NCBI GenBank assembly: GCA_905235285.1
Contig: CAJOLI010000011.1
Span: 1-37,756 of the forward strand
Length of the DNA stretch: 37,756 nucleotides
Reading direction: 5' to 3'
From: an uncultured Bacteroidaceae bacterium
GTDB lineage: Bacteria; Bacteroidota; Bacteroidia; Bacteroidales; Bacteroidaceae
Every line of letters begins with the position of its first letter. Within the stretch, counting starts at the first letter, position 1. Positions 24,142 through 32,757 of this stretch are shown here, piece after piece. The translations under genes and the position numbers were made by a program. The notes below the pieces were generated by a model. It had not been told where the DNA came from and ran no database searches. It saw only the letters and a list, made by a program, of their open reading frames with translations.

Positions 24142-25860
24142 ATGATGAAGAGACTATTAGCAGTTAGCGTGTTGGCAACCATCGTTTTATCGGTGTGGGC
24201 TGTGCCTGCGCGCCGCACTCGTTATACCCTCCGACTGGTTGACGGCACTGAGGCCGTAGTGTTTTTCGCTGGCGATGAGCACCACTCCTGGCTGCAGACG
24301 ACAGACGGTCGTATCGTTGAAGCTGTTGGCCCAAACCGGTATCGCATCAGCGAGCGCAATGTCGACGACGAGCTGCAGACCTCCGACCGCCGTCGCGTGG
24401 CTGCCTTTGGCGGTCCTCGCCGCATCGGCAGTCAGGCCACGGCTCCCCTTCCAGCTACGGGCAGCCCCAAGGTGCCCGTTGTCCTGGTTAACTTCGCCGA
24501 CTCGGTCTTCACCGTGGCTCCTACCGACGAAGAGGTGCGCGCCTATTACGACCTCTTCTGCAACGGCACGCGCGACGGCCAGCGCTACACGGGCCACACC
24601 AGCTATGGCAGCATCCGCGACTATTTCGCAGCGCAGAGCGACAGCGCCTTCCTGCCCGAGTTCGTCGTCATCGGTCCCGTGACGCTCGACAAGCCCGAGG
24701 CCTACTACGGCGCCAACGGCAGTTCGAAGGATAAGAACTACGATGAATTTAATAAGGAAATCATAGAAAAAGTCACTGCGCTTTACGAGGGCGACTGGAT
24801 GGACTTCGACAATCGCGGCAAGGGTCAGGTGGACATGATCTTCTACATCTTTGCCGGCTCAGGCGAAAACAGCAGTCACGTCTCAACGAACATCTGGCCC
24901 AAGGAAGTGAAATATCCGGTCAGCGTCAACGGCATCACCTTTGCCACCAGCGGCTGCTGCAGCGAGAGGGCTGCCTCGGTGAAGCCCAATGAGGACAAGA
25001 CCGGCTTCATCGTCACAGGTTCACGCGTCGACGGCATCGGCGTGATGTGTCACGAACTGAGCCACGCCCTCGGCTTGCCTGATTTCTACAACACTAATTA
25101 CAAGTCGTTCGGCATGGACCTCTGGAGCCTTATGGACTATGGATGCTATGCCGGCAACGGAGCCCGTCCCTGCGGATACACGGCCTATGAGCGCGAGTTC
25201 ATGGGCTGGCGCCAGATGCAGACTCTGACGTCGCCCGGCTGGGTCACGCTCACGCCTATGGAGGCCGGCGGTGTCGGCTACCGTGTCGTCAACGATGAGA
25301 ACCCCGATGAATACTACGTCCTCGAGAATCGTCAGGACGTAGGCTGGGACGGTTCGCTCGCGCGCATGGGCCACGGCCTGCAGGTGACGCACGTCGATTT
25401 CCTGCAGTCGGCTTGGAACAGTAACCGCGTAAACAACGACGTCAACCATCAGCGCATGACAATCATCGCTGCCAACAATCGATACATCGGCACCTACCTC
25501 GACGATGCAACCACCGACGACCTCGTCCTGACGTGGAAAGGCAACCTCTATCCTTTCATCTCGACCCTCGACGACGGCACCACCGTGCGCAACGATTCGC
25601 TCACGGCCACCAGCGTTCCCGCCGCCACCGTCTATAGCGCTTCGGGCTTTATGAACAAGGATATTCATGCCATCCGCGAGAACGACGACCAGACCGTCTC
25701 GTTCTATTTTGGCAACGATTTCGTCGATGCTGTCGGCAGCGTCCGTGTCGCCACCGTGCCCGAATCTCCGACGTTCTATGATCTCTCAGGTCGTGCCGTT
25801 GACTTGCCTACACATCGAGGAGTGTACATTGCTGGCGGTCGTAAGTATGTGGTCAAATAA
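24142..25860 (+). CDS. Secreted M6-family metalloprotease (first copy)
   Basis: 572 residues. Signal peptide MMKRLLAVSVLATIVLSVWA precedes a propeptide-like region starting VPARRTRYTL. The zinc motif is HELSHALGLPDFYN with H304, E305 and H308, matching the HExxHxxGxPD pattern of M6 (immune-inhibitor-A-like) peptidases. It is followed by GMDLWSLMDYGCYAGNG and PCGYTAYEREFMGW, with the conserved Met-turn-like MDYG. The tail DLSGRAV...RGVYIAGGRKYVVK resembles a Bacteroidota outer-surface sorting-type end. A calcium-like loop is degenerate here (DFDNRGKGQVD). It is expected to degrade proteins outside the cell or in the periplasm. The start may be the second Met. The next gene is a paralogue 43 bp downstream. 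Confidence 0.9.
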   Translation: MMKRLLAVSVLATIVLSVWAVPARRTRYTLRLVDGTEAVVFFAGDEHHSWLQTTDGRIVEAVGPNRYRISERNVDDELQTSDRRRVAAFGGPRRIGSQATAPLPATGSPKVPVVLVNFADSVFTVAPTDEEVRAYYDLFCNGTRDGQRYTGHTSYGSIRDYFAAQSDSAFLPEFVVIGPVTLDKPEAYYGANGSSKDKNYDEFNKEIIEKVTALYEGDWMDFDNRGKGQVDMIFYIFAGSGENSSHVSTNIWPKEVKYPVSVNGITFATSGCCSERAASVKPNEDKTGFIVTGSRVDGIGVMCHELSHALGLPDFYNTNYKSFGMDLWSLMDYGCYAGNGARPCGYTAYEREFMGWRQMQTLTSPGWVTLTPMEAGGVGYRVVNDENPDEYYVLENRQDVGWDGSLARMGHGLQVTHVDFLQSAWNSNRVNNDVNHQRMTIIAANNRYIGTYLDDATTDDLVLTWKGNLYPFISTLDDGTTVRNDSLTATSVPAATVYSASGFMNKDIHAIRENDDQTVSFYFGNDFVDAVGSVRVATVPESPTFYDLSGRAVDLPTHRGVYIAGGRKYVVK

Positions 25861-25903
25861 TTAATATAACACACCTAAATAGATTCAGGATCCATTTAAA
25901 TAG

Positions 25904-28498
25904 ATGAAGAAACTTGTTATGTTGTTTGCTGCAGCAGCGTTTGCAGCCTTGGCCTTTGCCGTTCCGGCCCGTCGTGGTTTCCGCACTGTCACTAACAGCG
26001 ACGGCCGTACGCTCACGATCAGTCTTGTGGGCGATGAAAGCTTTCACTACCATGTAACCACCGATGGCGTTGCTGTCCGCCAGAATGCTCAAGGCGACTG
26101 GGTTGTCGATACACGTGACGTCGCTACTCTTTGGCGTCAGGCCTCTGCACGCCGTAATGCCCACCGCAAGCAGCTTGCTCAGAAGATGCGTCGCACCAAA
26201 GCCCCTCTGCGCGCCGGCGAAACAGGTTCAGGCACTAAGAGGGGACTGCTCATTCTGGTTAACTTCCAAGATAAGAAATTCTCTAATACCGATGCCAAGA
26301 CCAAGGAAATCTTTAACCAGATGCTCAACAGCATTAATAATCCCTACGGCAAGAACTACGGCAGTGTCCGCGAGTATTTCCGTTCTCAGAGCTATGGGCA
26401 GTTTGATATCGAGTTCGACGTTGTAGGACCTGTCTCAGTTAGCGGTAAAATGGCCGATTACGGCGCCAACGACAGCCAAGGCAATGATATTGCTCCAGGC
26501 AAGATGGTGGCAGAGGCCGTACAACTTGTCGATTCCCAAGTCAATTTCAAGAACTACGATTGGGATGGCGATGGCGAGGTTGAGAACATCTACGTCACCT
26601 ACGCTGGTTATTGCGAAGCTGTCGATGGCGCTGATGAGAATACCATTTGGCCTCATCAATGGGTACTCAGCGACCGTTATAATTACGGCAAGTCGCTGAC
26701 GGTGGACGGTGTGACGGTGGACACATACGCGTGTGGCTCAGAACTGATGGGCTCCGTAGGTGAGACGCTTGAGGGCATAGGCACCATGTGCCATGAGTAC
26801 AGCCACTGCCTCGGACTTCCCGACTTCTACGACACGCGACCCAATGGCAGTAATTTCGGAATGAATAGCTGGAGCATCCTGGACTATGGCTGCTACAACG
26901 GCAATGGCTTCACACCGGCAGGCTATACTGCCTACGAACGCTGGTTCTGCGGATGGCTCGAGCCCATGGAGCTGAACTCAGCTACGACCATAACCGAGAT
27001 GCCTGACCTCGACCAGAACCCCGTGGCTTACGTCATCTACAACGACCAGAACCACAACGAATACTACCTGCTCGAGAACCACCAGAAGAAAGGATGGGAC
27101 ACAAGAGCCCCCGGTCACGGGCTGCTGGTAGTTCATGTTGACTACGATGAGAACGCGTGGTACGAGAACATCATCAACAACACTGCATCACGTCAGCGCA
27201 TGACCATCATACCCGCCGACAATAATGCAACGAAAAACTCTCTCGCCGGCGACCCGTTCCCCAACAACGGCAAAGCAACAGCGCTCACCGACGAGACTAC
27301 GCCAGCAGCTATACTCTATCGCGCCAACACCGATGGCAAGAAGCTGATGCATAAACCCATCACCGAAATCACCGAGAGCAGTGGACTGATCAGCTTCGCC
27401 TTCATGGGCGGTCGTGGGTCCATCGATACTCCCGTCGCTGAGTCCGATATTGCCAAGCTCGACGTCTCTGCCACCGGTTTTACAGCCCGCTGGTCAGCTG
27501 TAGAAGATGCCGCAAGCTATAACCTCAGACTGACAGAAAAGGAAGAGACAGGTGGGGAAGTTACAGCTGATGAAGTCCTTGAAGCCTTGATTTTTGTTGA
27601 GGATTTTGAAGCCTTCTTTGTTGATGAAAACAAGACTTCTGATGGCTCTTCCGATCTCACAAGTAAGATTAGTTCTTACACAGCCGAACCTGGCTGGGAC
27701 GCAAATGCCGTCTATCAAGGCGTGTTTGGAGCTAAGCTTGGAACAGGCACTAAGTCTGGGTTCCTCACAACTCCCCGAATATCATGCTCATCAGGTGAGC
27801 TGACAGTTTATGTCGAAGCGTGGGACTGGTTCAACTACAAAACATATGATGAGAAGGGAACGTATAATCCTGATGGGTCTAATGTCGAGGTCTCTCTGCT
27901 TGATGAAGATGGCAAGGTACTGCAATCCGATATTGTAGCAGCCGCCGATCTTCGCGAAGGAGTATTTCTGCCTTGTTTTCATTTCTCAGACGTCCCGTCA
28001 GTATGCAAGATTAAGATTTCGTGCACAGCCATAAAGAAAAGACTCTACTTGTCGTATCTCCTTGTCTTCGATGGCAATTTCACCGACGACGAAGTTGACA
28101 CCGTATGGGAGGACGAGGAAGAAACCGAAGCTCCGCTGCGCCTCAGCCATCGGGCAACCGTGCGCAGAGCCGTTCGCCGTATTCAACCACGCCTTGCCCC
28201 TGGCGATGTTCAGACTATCACAGGCATCACAGCCACCTCATACACCATCTCTGGGCTTACGCCCGGGAAGACCTATACATGGCAGGTTCAAGCTGTAGCC
28301 GCTGACGGCTCGCTTTCTGGCTGGAGCAACCTCGTTGAGGTGACGCTGCCCGAAGGTGGCGAAGATGTCATCGCAGACATGCCGGCTGCCGGCCGCACCA
28401 ACGTGACATTCGACCTCTCTGGCCGTCGCATGACGCAAGGTCGTGTCCTGCCTCGCGGTATCTATGTCATCGACGGCCGTAAGGTCGTCATCAGGTAA
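25904..28498 (+). CDS. Secreted M6-family metalloprotease with FN3 domain (second copy)
   Basis: 864 residues. Signal peptide MKKLVMLFAAAAFAALAFA, then VPARRGFRTV as in the first copy. The zinc site is HEYSHCLGLPDFYD (H297, E298, H301), followed by MNSWSILDYGCYNGNGFTPAGYTAYERWFCGW. A canonical calcium-type loop DWDGDGE begins at D219. After the catalytic domain, a fibronectin type III domain starts (LDVSATGFTARWSAVEDAASYNLRL). It is interrupted by about 220 residues of a beta-rich jelly-roll-like insert (FVEDFEAFFVDENK ... PRISCSSGELTVYVEAWDWF ...) and then resumes (ITATSYTISGLTPGKTYTWQVQAVAADG). The tail DLSGRRM...RGIYVIDGRKVVIR matches the first copy. The insert looks less GC-rich than the flanks. 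Confidence 0.9.
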   Translation: MKKLVMLFAAAAFAALAFAVPARRGFRTVTNSDGRTLTISLVGDESFHYHVTTDGVAVRQNAQGDWVVDTRDVATLWRQASARRNAHRKQLAQKMRRTKAPLRAGETGSGTKRGLLILVNFQDKKFSNTDAKTKEIFNQMLNSINNPYGKNYGSVREYFRSQSYGQFDIEFDVVGPVSVSGKMADYGANDSQGNDIAPGKMVAEAVQLVDSQVNFKNYDWDGDGEVENIYVTYAGYCEAVDGADENTIWPHQWVLSDRYNYGKSLTVDGVTVDTYACGSELMGSVGETLEGIGTMCHEYSHCLGLPDFYDTRPNGSNFGMNSWSILDYGCYNGNGFTPAGYTAYERWFCGWLEPMELNSATTITEMPDLDQNPVAYVIYNDQNHNEYYLLENHQKKGWDTRAPGHGLLVVHVDYDENAWYENIINNTASRQRMTIIPADNNATKNSLAGDPFPNNGKATALTDETTPAAILYRANTDGKKLMHKPITEITESSGLISFAFMGGRGSIDTPVAESDIAKLDVSATGFTARWSAVEDAASYNLRLTEKEETGGEVTADEVLEALIFVEDFEAFFVDENKTSDGSSDLTSKISSYTAEPGWDANAVYQGVFGAKLGTGTKSGFLTTPRISCSSGELTVYVEAWDWFNYKTYDEKGTYNPDGSNVEVSLLDEDGKVLQSDIVAAADLREGVFLPCFHFSDVPSVCKIKISCTAIKKRLYLSYLLVFDGNFTDDEVDTVWEDEEETEAPLRLSHRATVRRAVRRIQPRLAPGDVQTITGITATSYTISGLTPGKTYTWQVQAVAADGSLSGWSNLVEVTLPEGGEDVIADMPAAGRTNVTFDLSGRRMTQGRVLPRGIYVIDGRKVVIR

Positions 28499-28522
28499 TC
28501 TCATTTAAAGCTTAACTCTCAC

Positions 28523-29584
28523 ATGGATAAAAATATTCATCTTGTTGTGATGGCCGGCGGTATCGGTAGCCGCTTCTGGCCGATGAGCACCGCTGAGCGT
28601 CCCAAGCAGTTTATTGATATCTTGGGCTGTGGCCACACTTTGCTGCAGTTGACGGTCGACCGTTTCCGTGGCATCTGTCCGGCAGAGAACGTGTGGGTTG
28701 TGACCAGCGCCGCCTACGCTCAGACAGTCCGCCAGCAACTGCCTGACCTGCCCGCGAGTAATATCTTGTTGGAGCCCTGCAGGCGCAATACGGCTCCGTG
28801 TATAGCTTATGTCAGCTGGCGCATCAAATCCTTGAACCCGCGGGCCAACATCGTCGTAACACCTTCTGATCATGTCGTGCTTGATACCACTGAGTTTCGC
28901 CGCGTAATAGCTTCCGCGCTACGTTTCACGGCTGAGAGCGACAGTATCGTAACACTCGGCATAAAACCCTCGCGCCCCGAGACGGGCTATGGATACATAC
29001 AGGCCGACCTCAGCACGCCCTGTGCCCGCAATCGCGAGATATATCGGGTGGATTCGTTTCGCGAGAAACCTGATTTGGCAACGGCTCAGCGCTACATCAG
29101 CCATTCCAACTATTTCTGGAACAGCGGTATCTTCATCTTCCGCGTGTCTACCATCGTCAACGCCCTGCGCGTATATGCCACAGAGATATCACAGATCTTC
29201 GAAGGCCTTCAGAACATCTATGGTACCGATGCCGAGCAGGATGCCATCGATGAGCACTTCCCTCTTTGCCCCAACATAAGCATCGACTACGCCGTCATGG
29301 AGAATGCCGATGAGATTTATGTCTTCCCGGCCGACTTCGGATGGAGCGACCTGGGAACCTGGGGCTCACTTTACGAGCGTATGTCTGCCGACGCCAAGGG
29401 TAACGTCTGCATTGGAGAGCGCATCGAGCTCTACGACTGCCACGACTGCATCATCCACACTTCCGACGAGCATCGCGTCATCCTTCAGGGACTTGATGGC
29501 TACGTCGTAGCTGAGAAGGACAACTCCCTGCTCATCTGCCGTCGCAGCGAGGAACAGCGTATTCGGCAGTTTGTAGGCGATTAA
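28523..29584 (+). CDS. manC: Mannose-1-phosphate guanylyltransferase
   Basis: 353 residues of a nucleotidyltransferase that makes GDP-mannose from mannose 1-phosphate and GTP. The N-terminal MAGGIGSRFWPMSTAERPKQF is the pyrophosphorylase signature (GGxGxRxWPxS...PKQ). VTPSDHVV carries the metal-binding Asp region. FREKP and YFWNSGIFIFRVSTI follow, and the C-terminus has FPADFGWSDLGTWGSLYE. The isomerase half of bifunctional ManC/ManA is absent. It starts 24 bp after the M6 gene but heads a set of five same-strand genes that look related to sugar or envelope functions, with Gfo/Idh/MocA next. Confidence 0.94.
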   Translation: MDKNIHLVVMAGGIGSRFWPMSTAERPKQFIDILGCGHTLLQLTVDRFRGICPAENVWVVTSAAYAQTVRQQLPDLPASNILLEPCRRNTAPCIAYVSWRIKSLNPRANIVVTPSDHVVLDTTEFRRVIASALRFTAESDSIVTLGIKPSRPETGYGYIQADLSTPCARNREIYRVDSFREKPDLATAQRYISHSNYFWNSGIFIFRVSTIVNALRVYATEISQIFEGLQNIYGTDAEQDAIDEHFPLCPNISIDYAVMENADEIYVFPADFGWSDLGTWGSLYERMSADAKGNVCIGERIELYDCHDCIIHTSDEHRVILQGLDGYVVAEKDNSLLICRRSEEQRIRQFVGD

Positions 29585-29635
29585 GGTCTGCGTATCAACT
29601 ATAATACAAAACATCAAAAAACAGTCAGCGACTAA

Positions 29636-30628
29636 GTGTTTCAAGTTCAAGATACAATTCGTTGGGGCTTCATCGGTTGTGGCGAAGTCACCGAGAAAAA
29701 GAGCGGTCCGGCCTTCAGCCTTGTTCCCGGTTCGTCGGTAGTGGCCGTCATGAGCCGTCGTGCCGAGCGTGCTCGTGACTATGCCAAGCGCCACAATATT
29801 TCCCGCTGGTACTCCGACGCCCAAGTGCTCATCAACGACCCGGAGGTCAATGCCGTATATATCGCCACGCCCCCTTCGTCACACGCCACCTACGCCATCA
29901 TGGCCATGAAGGGCGGCAAACCCGTTTATGTAGAAAAGCCTCTGGCTGCCAGCTACGAGGACTGCCTGCGCGTCAATCGCGTCAGCAAGGAGACGGGCGT
30001 CCCATGTTTTGTCGCCTACTACCGCCGCCTACTGCCTTATTTTCAAAAGGTGTTCAGCATCGTCGAGAGCGGCACCATAGGCACTATCGTTGGCACTCAG
30101 ATACGCTTCGCCGTGCCTCCGCGTGATGTCGATTACCACCGCACCGACCTGCCGTGGCGTGTGCAGCGCGACATTGCCGGTGGCGGCTATTTCTATGACC
30201 TCGCTCCTCACCAGCTCGACTTGCTTCAGCAGCTCTTTGGACCCATAACACGTGCCACTGGCTTCTGCTCAAACCGCGCCGGACTCTATGAGACAGAGGA
30301 CACCGTCAGCGCTGCATTTCAGTTCCACAACGGACTGCCAGGCAGTGGCACCTGGACTTTCTGCGCCCACGAGTCGGCACGTACCGATCGCATACAGATT
30401 ATCGGCGACCGTGGACGTCTCGATTTCTCGGTGTTCACCTACGAGCCCATAAAACTCTACACCCAGGAGGGGCGGCAGGAAATCATCGTTGAGAACCCTC
30501 CACATGTGCAGTTGCCGCTCATTGCCAAGGTCGTAGAGCACCTGCAAGGCAAGTCAATATGCGATGTCGACAGTGTCAGTGCCACGTCTGTCAACTGGGT
30601 CGTCGACCGTATATTGGGCAAATTCTAA
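29636..30628 (+). CDS. Gfo/Idh/MocA family oxidoreductase
   Basis: 330 residues. The NAD(P)-binding motif is WGFIGCGEVTEKKSGPAF (about 10-27). AVYIATPPSSHATYA and YVEKPLAAS with the EKP triad (100-102) follow, then the substrate-side residues in DIAGGGYFYDLAPHQLDLL. It should oxidise or reduce a sugar or sugar-derivative hydroxyl; the exact substrate is not clear, though 1,5-anhydrofructose or UDP-sugar relatives are possible. The start is GTG at 29636 (M1), since no ATG lies before the Rossmann motif. No signal peptide, so cytoplasmic. Located between manC and the DUF4421 gene. Confidence 0.9.
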   Translation: MFQVQDTIRWGFIGCGEVTEKKSGPAFSLVPGSSVVAVMSRRAERARDYAKRHNISRWYSDAQVLINDPEVNAVYIATPPSSHATYAIMAMKGGKPVYVEKPLAASYEDCLRVNRVSKETGVPCFVAYYRRLLPYFQKVFSIVESGTIGTIVGTQIRFAVPPRDVDYHRTDLPWRVQRDIAGGGYFYDLAPHQLDLLQQLFGPITRATGFCSNRAGLYETEDTVSAAFQFHNGLPGSGTWTFCAHESARTDRIQIIGDRGRLDFSVFTYEPIKLYTQEGRQEIIVENPPHVQLPLIAKVVEHLQGKSICDVDSVSATSVNWVVDRILGKF

Positions 30629-30632
30629 CAAT

Positions 30633-30653
30633 TTGAAGATTGAGAATTAAGAG
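30633..30653 (+). repeat. 7-bp imperfect tandem repeat at a gene junction
   Basis: TTGAAGA, TTGAGAA and TTAAGAG are three 7-bp units, immediately followed by TTGCGTA, whose TTG is the start codon of the next gene. They fill nearly all of the 25-bp gap between two genes. Confidence 0.75.
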
Positions 30654-31934
30654 TTGCGTACGATTCTCTCCATACTTCTCCTGTTCGTGCAGAGCACCTG
30701 TGCCTTCGCTCAAGACATTACGCCTGATACCGTAATAGTACTTGACGATCCATTGGGCAACTACAACCCCTCAAGTCGAGGGCATATATCGGGCGACAGC
30801 GTCTATGTAAACCCTGATTCAGAGCGCCCCTTCTCGCTGCCTAAGCTGAGCGAGTTTCGCACTATCCACCGCGATTCCACTCTGCGCCCCCTCGAAAAAG
30901 TGCGTGGCTACGGCAACTTCTTCGTCCGCTTCATTGATGCCTTCGATACTATCGACACCACCAGTGTAGAGCGCATCGGCTACAACTTCACGGCCATGCT
31001 ACAAGCTACGCAGAACTACGAGTTCTATACCATAGGTTCCCGCGACTATGCCTCACGCCTCGCCTTCCAACAACACCCAGACTACCGCATAGGACCCTAC
31101 TTCGGTTGGCGATGGCTCTTTCTGGGCTACACCTTCGACGTCACCAACCTTGGCCGCCATAGCGTCAAGAAAGGTCGGAAGTTTGAGTTCTCTATATACA
31201 CCTCTATGCTCAACTTCGACCTCATCTGGCGCAAGACAGGCTCTGATTTCTTCCTGCGCCGTGTCTCAGGACTCGGCGAAGAAGCCCGAAGTCTGGAAGG
31301 CAGCGACACTCGTTTCATAGATGCCAGTATCATCGGTGCAAACATATACTACAATTTCAACCACCGGCGCTTCTCCAGCCCGGCCGTCTTTTCGCAGAGC
31401 ACCATTCAGCGGCGCTCCGCAGGCTCGTGGCAATTAGGGCTCGGAGTCACTCACCATGACATCCACTATGACTATTCAGCACTGCCTGAGCAACTCTTTG
31501 CACACACCGACAACGATGACACATACCGCTCACTCGAACGACTGAAATACATCGACTACAGCATTACCGGAGGCTATGCTTACAACTGGGTATTCCTTCG
31601 CGGATGGTGCCTCGGCGTGTCCCTCACGCCTGCTATAGGTTACAAACGCACCAGCGCTAAGACCGTCATCGTTGCCCCTGATGCTGAGCCCGAGACCAAG
31701 CCCTACGACTCTGGCTTCCGGAACAAGCTCGACGAGATATTCCGCCGTCGTGGCAACATCAATTTCGACATAACCGGACGTATGGGTCTCATCTACAACA
31801 CGGGACGCTGGTTTGCAGGAGCCTTCGCTGTCATCCACAACTACAACTACGTCGGCGGAGGCCTACAGTTCTCCAACACCTTCGGCACGGCCAACGTCTG
31901 CGTCGGCTTCTATTTCCAGAAGAAACGCAGTTGA
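30654..31934 (+). CDS. DUF4421 family outer-membrane-type protein
   Basis: 426 residues. The signal peptide is MRTILSILLLFVQSTCAFAQD. The body is rich in aromatic beta-strands (IGYNFTAMLQATQNYEFYTIGSR, IGPYFGWRWLFLGYTFDV, GRKFEFSIYTSML, IDYSITGGYAYNWVFLRGWCLGVSLTPAIGYKR), consistent with an outer-membrane barrel and with DUF4421. The last strands end in NVCVGFYFQKKR. The start is TTG at 30654, which sits in phase with a 7-bp repeat and directly precedes the signal peptide; no ATG fits. Function unknown. Its neighbours suggest a role in envelope polysaccharide handling. Confidence 0.85.
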   Translation: MRTILSILLLFVQSTCAFAQDITPDTVIVLDDPLGNYNPSSRGHISGDSVYVNPDSERPFSLPKLSEFRTIHRDSTLRPLEKVRGYGNFFVRFIDAFDTIDTTSVERIGYNFTAMLQATQNYEFYTIGSRDYASRLAFQQHPDYRIGPYFGWRWLFLGYTFDVTNLGRHSVKKGRKFEFSIYTSMLNFDLIWRKTGSDFFLRRVSGLGEEARSLEGSDTRFIDASIIGANIYYNFNHRRFSSPAVFSQSTIQRRSAGSWQLGLGVTHHDIHYDYSALPEQLFAHTDNDDTYRSLERLKYIDYSITGGYAYNWVFLRGWCLGVSLTPAIGYKRTSAKTVIVAPDAEPETKPYDSGFRNKLDEIFRRRGNINFDITGRMGLIYNTGRWFAGAFAVIHNYNYVGGGLQFSNTFGTANVCVGFYFQKKRS

Positions 31935-31961
31935 TAAGTTGATGCGTTGACAAGTTGAATG
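31930..31961 (+). repeat. 8-bp imperfect tandem repeat after the DUF4421 stop
   Basis: GTTGATAA, GTTGATGC, GTTGACAA and GTTGAATG: four 8-bp units with GTTGA exactly 8 bp apart (31930, 31938, 31946, 31954). The first overlaps the stop codon (31932-31934). It occupies the gap before the YjbH-like gene. Confidence 0.85.
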
Positions 31962-31984
31962 ATTATTAATTATTGATATACTAC

Positions 31985-32725
31985 ATGAAATCCAAAGGCT
32001 ATTTCTTGCTTTTACTACTCGCTGTGCAATCGTTCAGCTTGTCAGCCCAAGAATACAACGGGCTGACAGGTTTGTTGCATACGCCGAGTGCAGAGACGGA
32101 TTCTGCCGGCACGTTTCGTGGCAGCGCAATGTTTCTTCATCGAGCCTTCATACCCCAACAGATGCCTCGAAAGAACACGTTCAACTATGGCATCGGTCTC
32201 ACGGCATTCCGCTGGATTGAATTATCCTACTGTGCCTCACTCTTGTGGATGCACAAGGGGGGAGACAAAGAAGCCAAAATGGGATTCTACAACGAGGACC
32301 GTCGTGTCAATGTCAAGGTTACACCCTTGTATGAGGACCGTTGGTGGCCGGCTGTAGCCATAGGTATGGACGACATCGGACGTTTCGAGAGGTTCAAAAG
32401 CGGCAAGAACACTAACAACTACTACCAAAATATATATGGTGCTCTTGCCAAACATGTCAATATCAAGGGCTACGAGCTCGGCGCCCATCTGGCCTACCGC
32501 TACTATTCGTCTGATGTGAACCGAGACCGCCGCGGCGTGGCCGGAGGTCTCACGTTGCGGCCCGCGTTCTTCAAACCCTGGCGCCTTGTTGCCGAGTGGG
32601 ATGGCGTAGGTGTGAACGTGGGTACTGATGTACTCCTCTGGCGTCACCTCTTCGTTCAGGCTGCCCTTATCCACGGAGAAGGCTTTACGGGCGGTCTGAG
32701 CTATCACTACACAATAAAGTTTTGA
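31985..32725 (+). CDS. YjbH-like exported protein
   Basis: 246 residues from the ATG at 31985 (MKSKGYFLLLLLAVQSFSLSAQE); a TTG at 31973 is in frame but adds four residues before the signal peptide. After cleavage come EYNGLTGLLHTPSAE and RGSAMFLHRAFIPQQM, then strand-rich barrel-like sequence (FNYGIGLTAFRWIELSYCASLLWM, GAHLAYRYYSSDVNRD, VVNVGTDVLLWRH...). This matches the YjbH-type family linked to exopolysaccharide export in other bacteria. It is shorter than E. coli YjbH. The predicted location is the outer membrane. Upstream DUF4421 is also barrel-like, so the two could cooperate. Confidence 0.75.
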   Translation: MKSKGYFLLLLLAVQSFSLSAQEYNGLTGLLHTPSAETDSAGTFRGSAMFLHRAFIPQQMPRKNTFNYGIGLTAFRWIELSYCASLLWMHKGGDKEAKMGFYNEDRRVNVKVTPLYEDRWWPAVAIGMDDIGRFERFKSGKNTNNYYQNIYGALAKHVNIKGYELGAHLAYRYYSSDVNRDRRGVAGGLTLRPAFFKPWRLVAEWDGVGVNVGTDVLLWRHLFVQAALIHGEGFTGGLSYHYTIKF

Positions 32726-32757
32726 ACCTAAAATACTCGACAAAAAGCATTATCATC

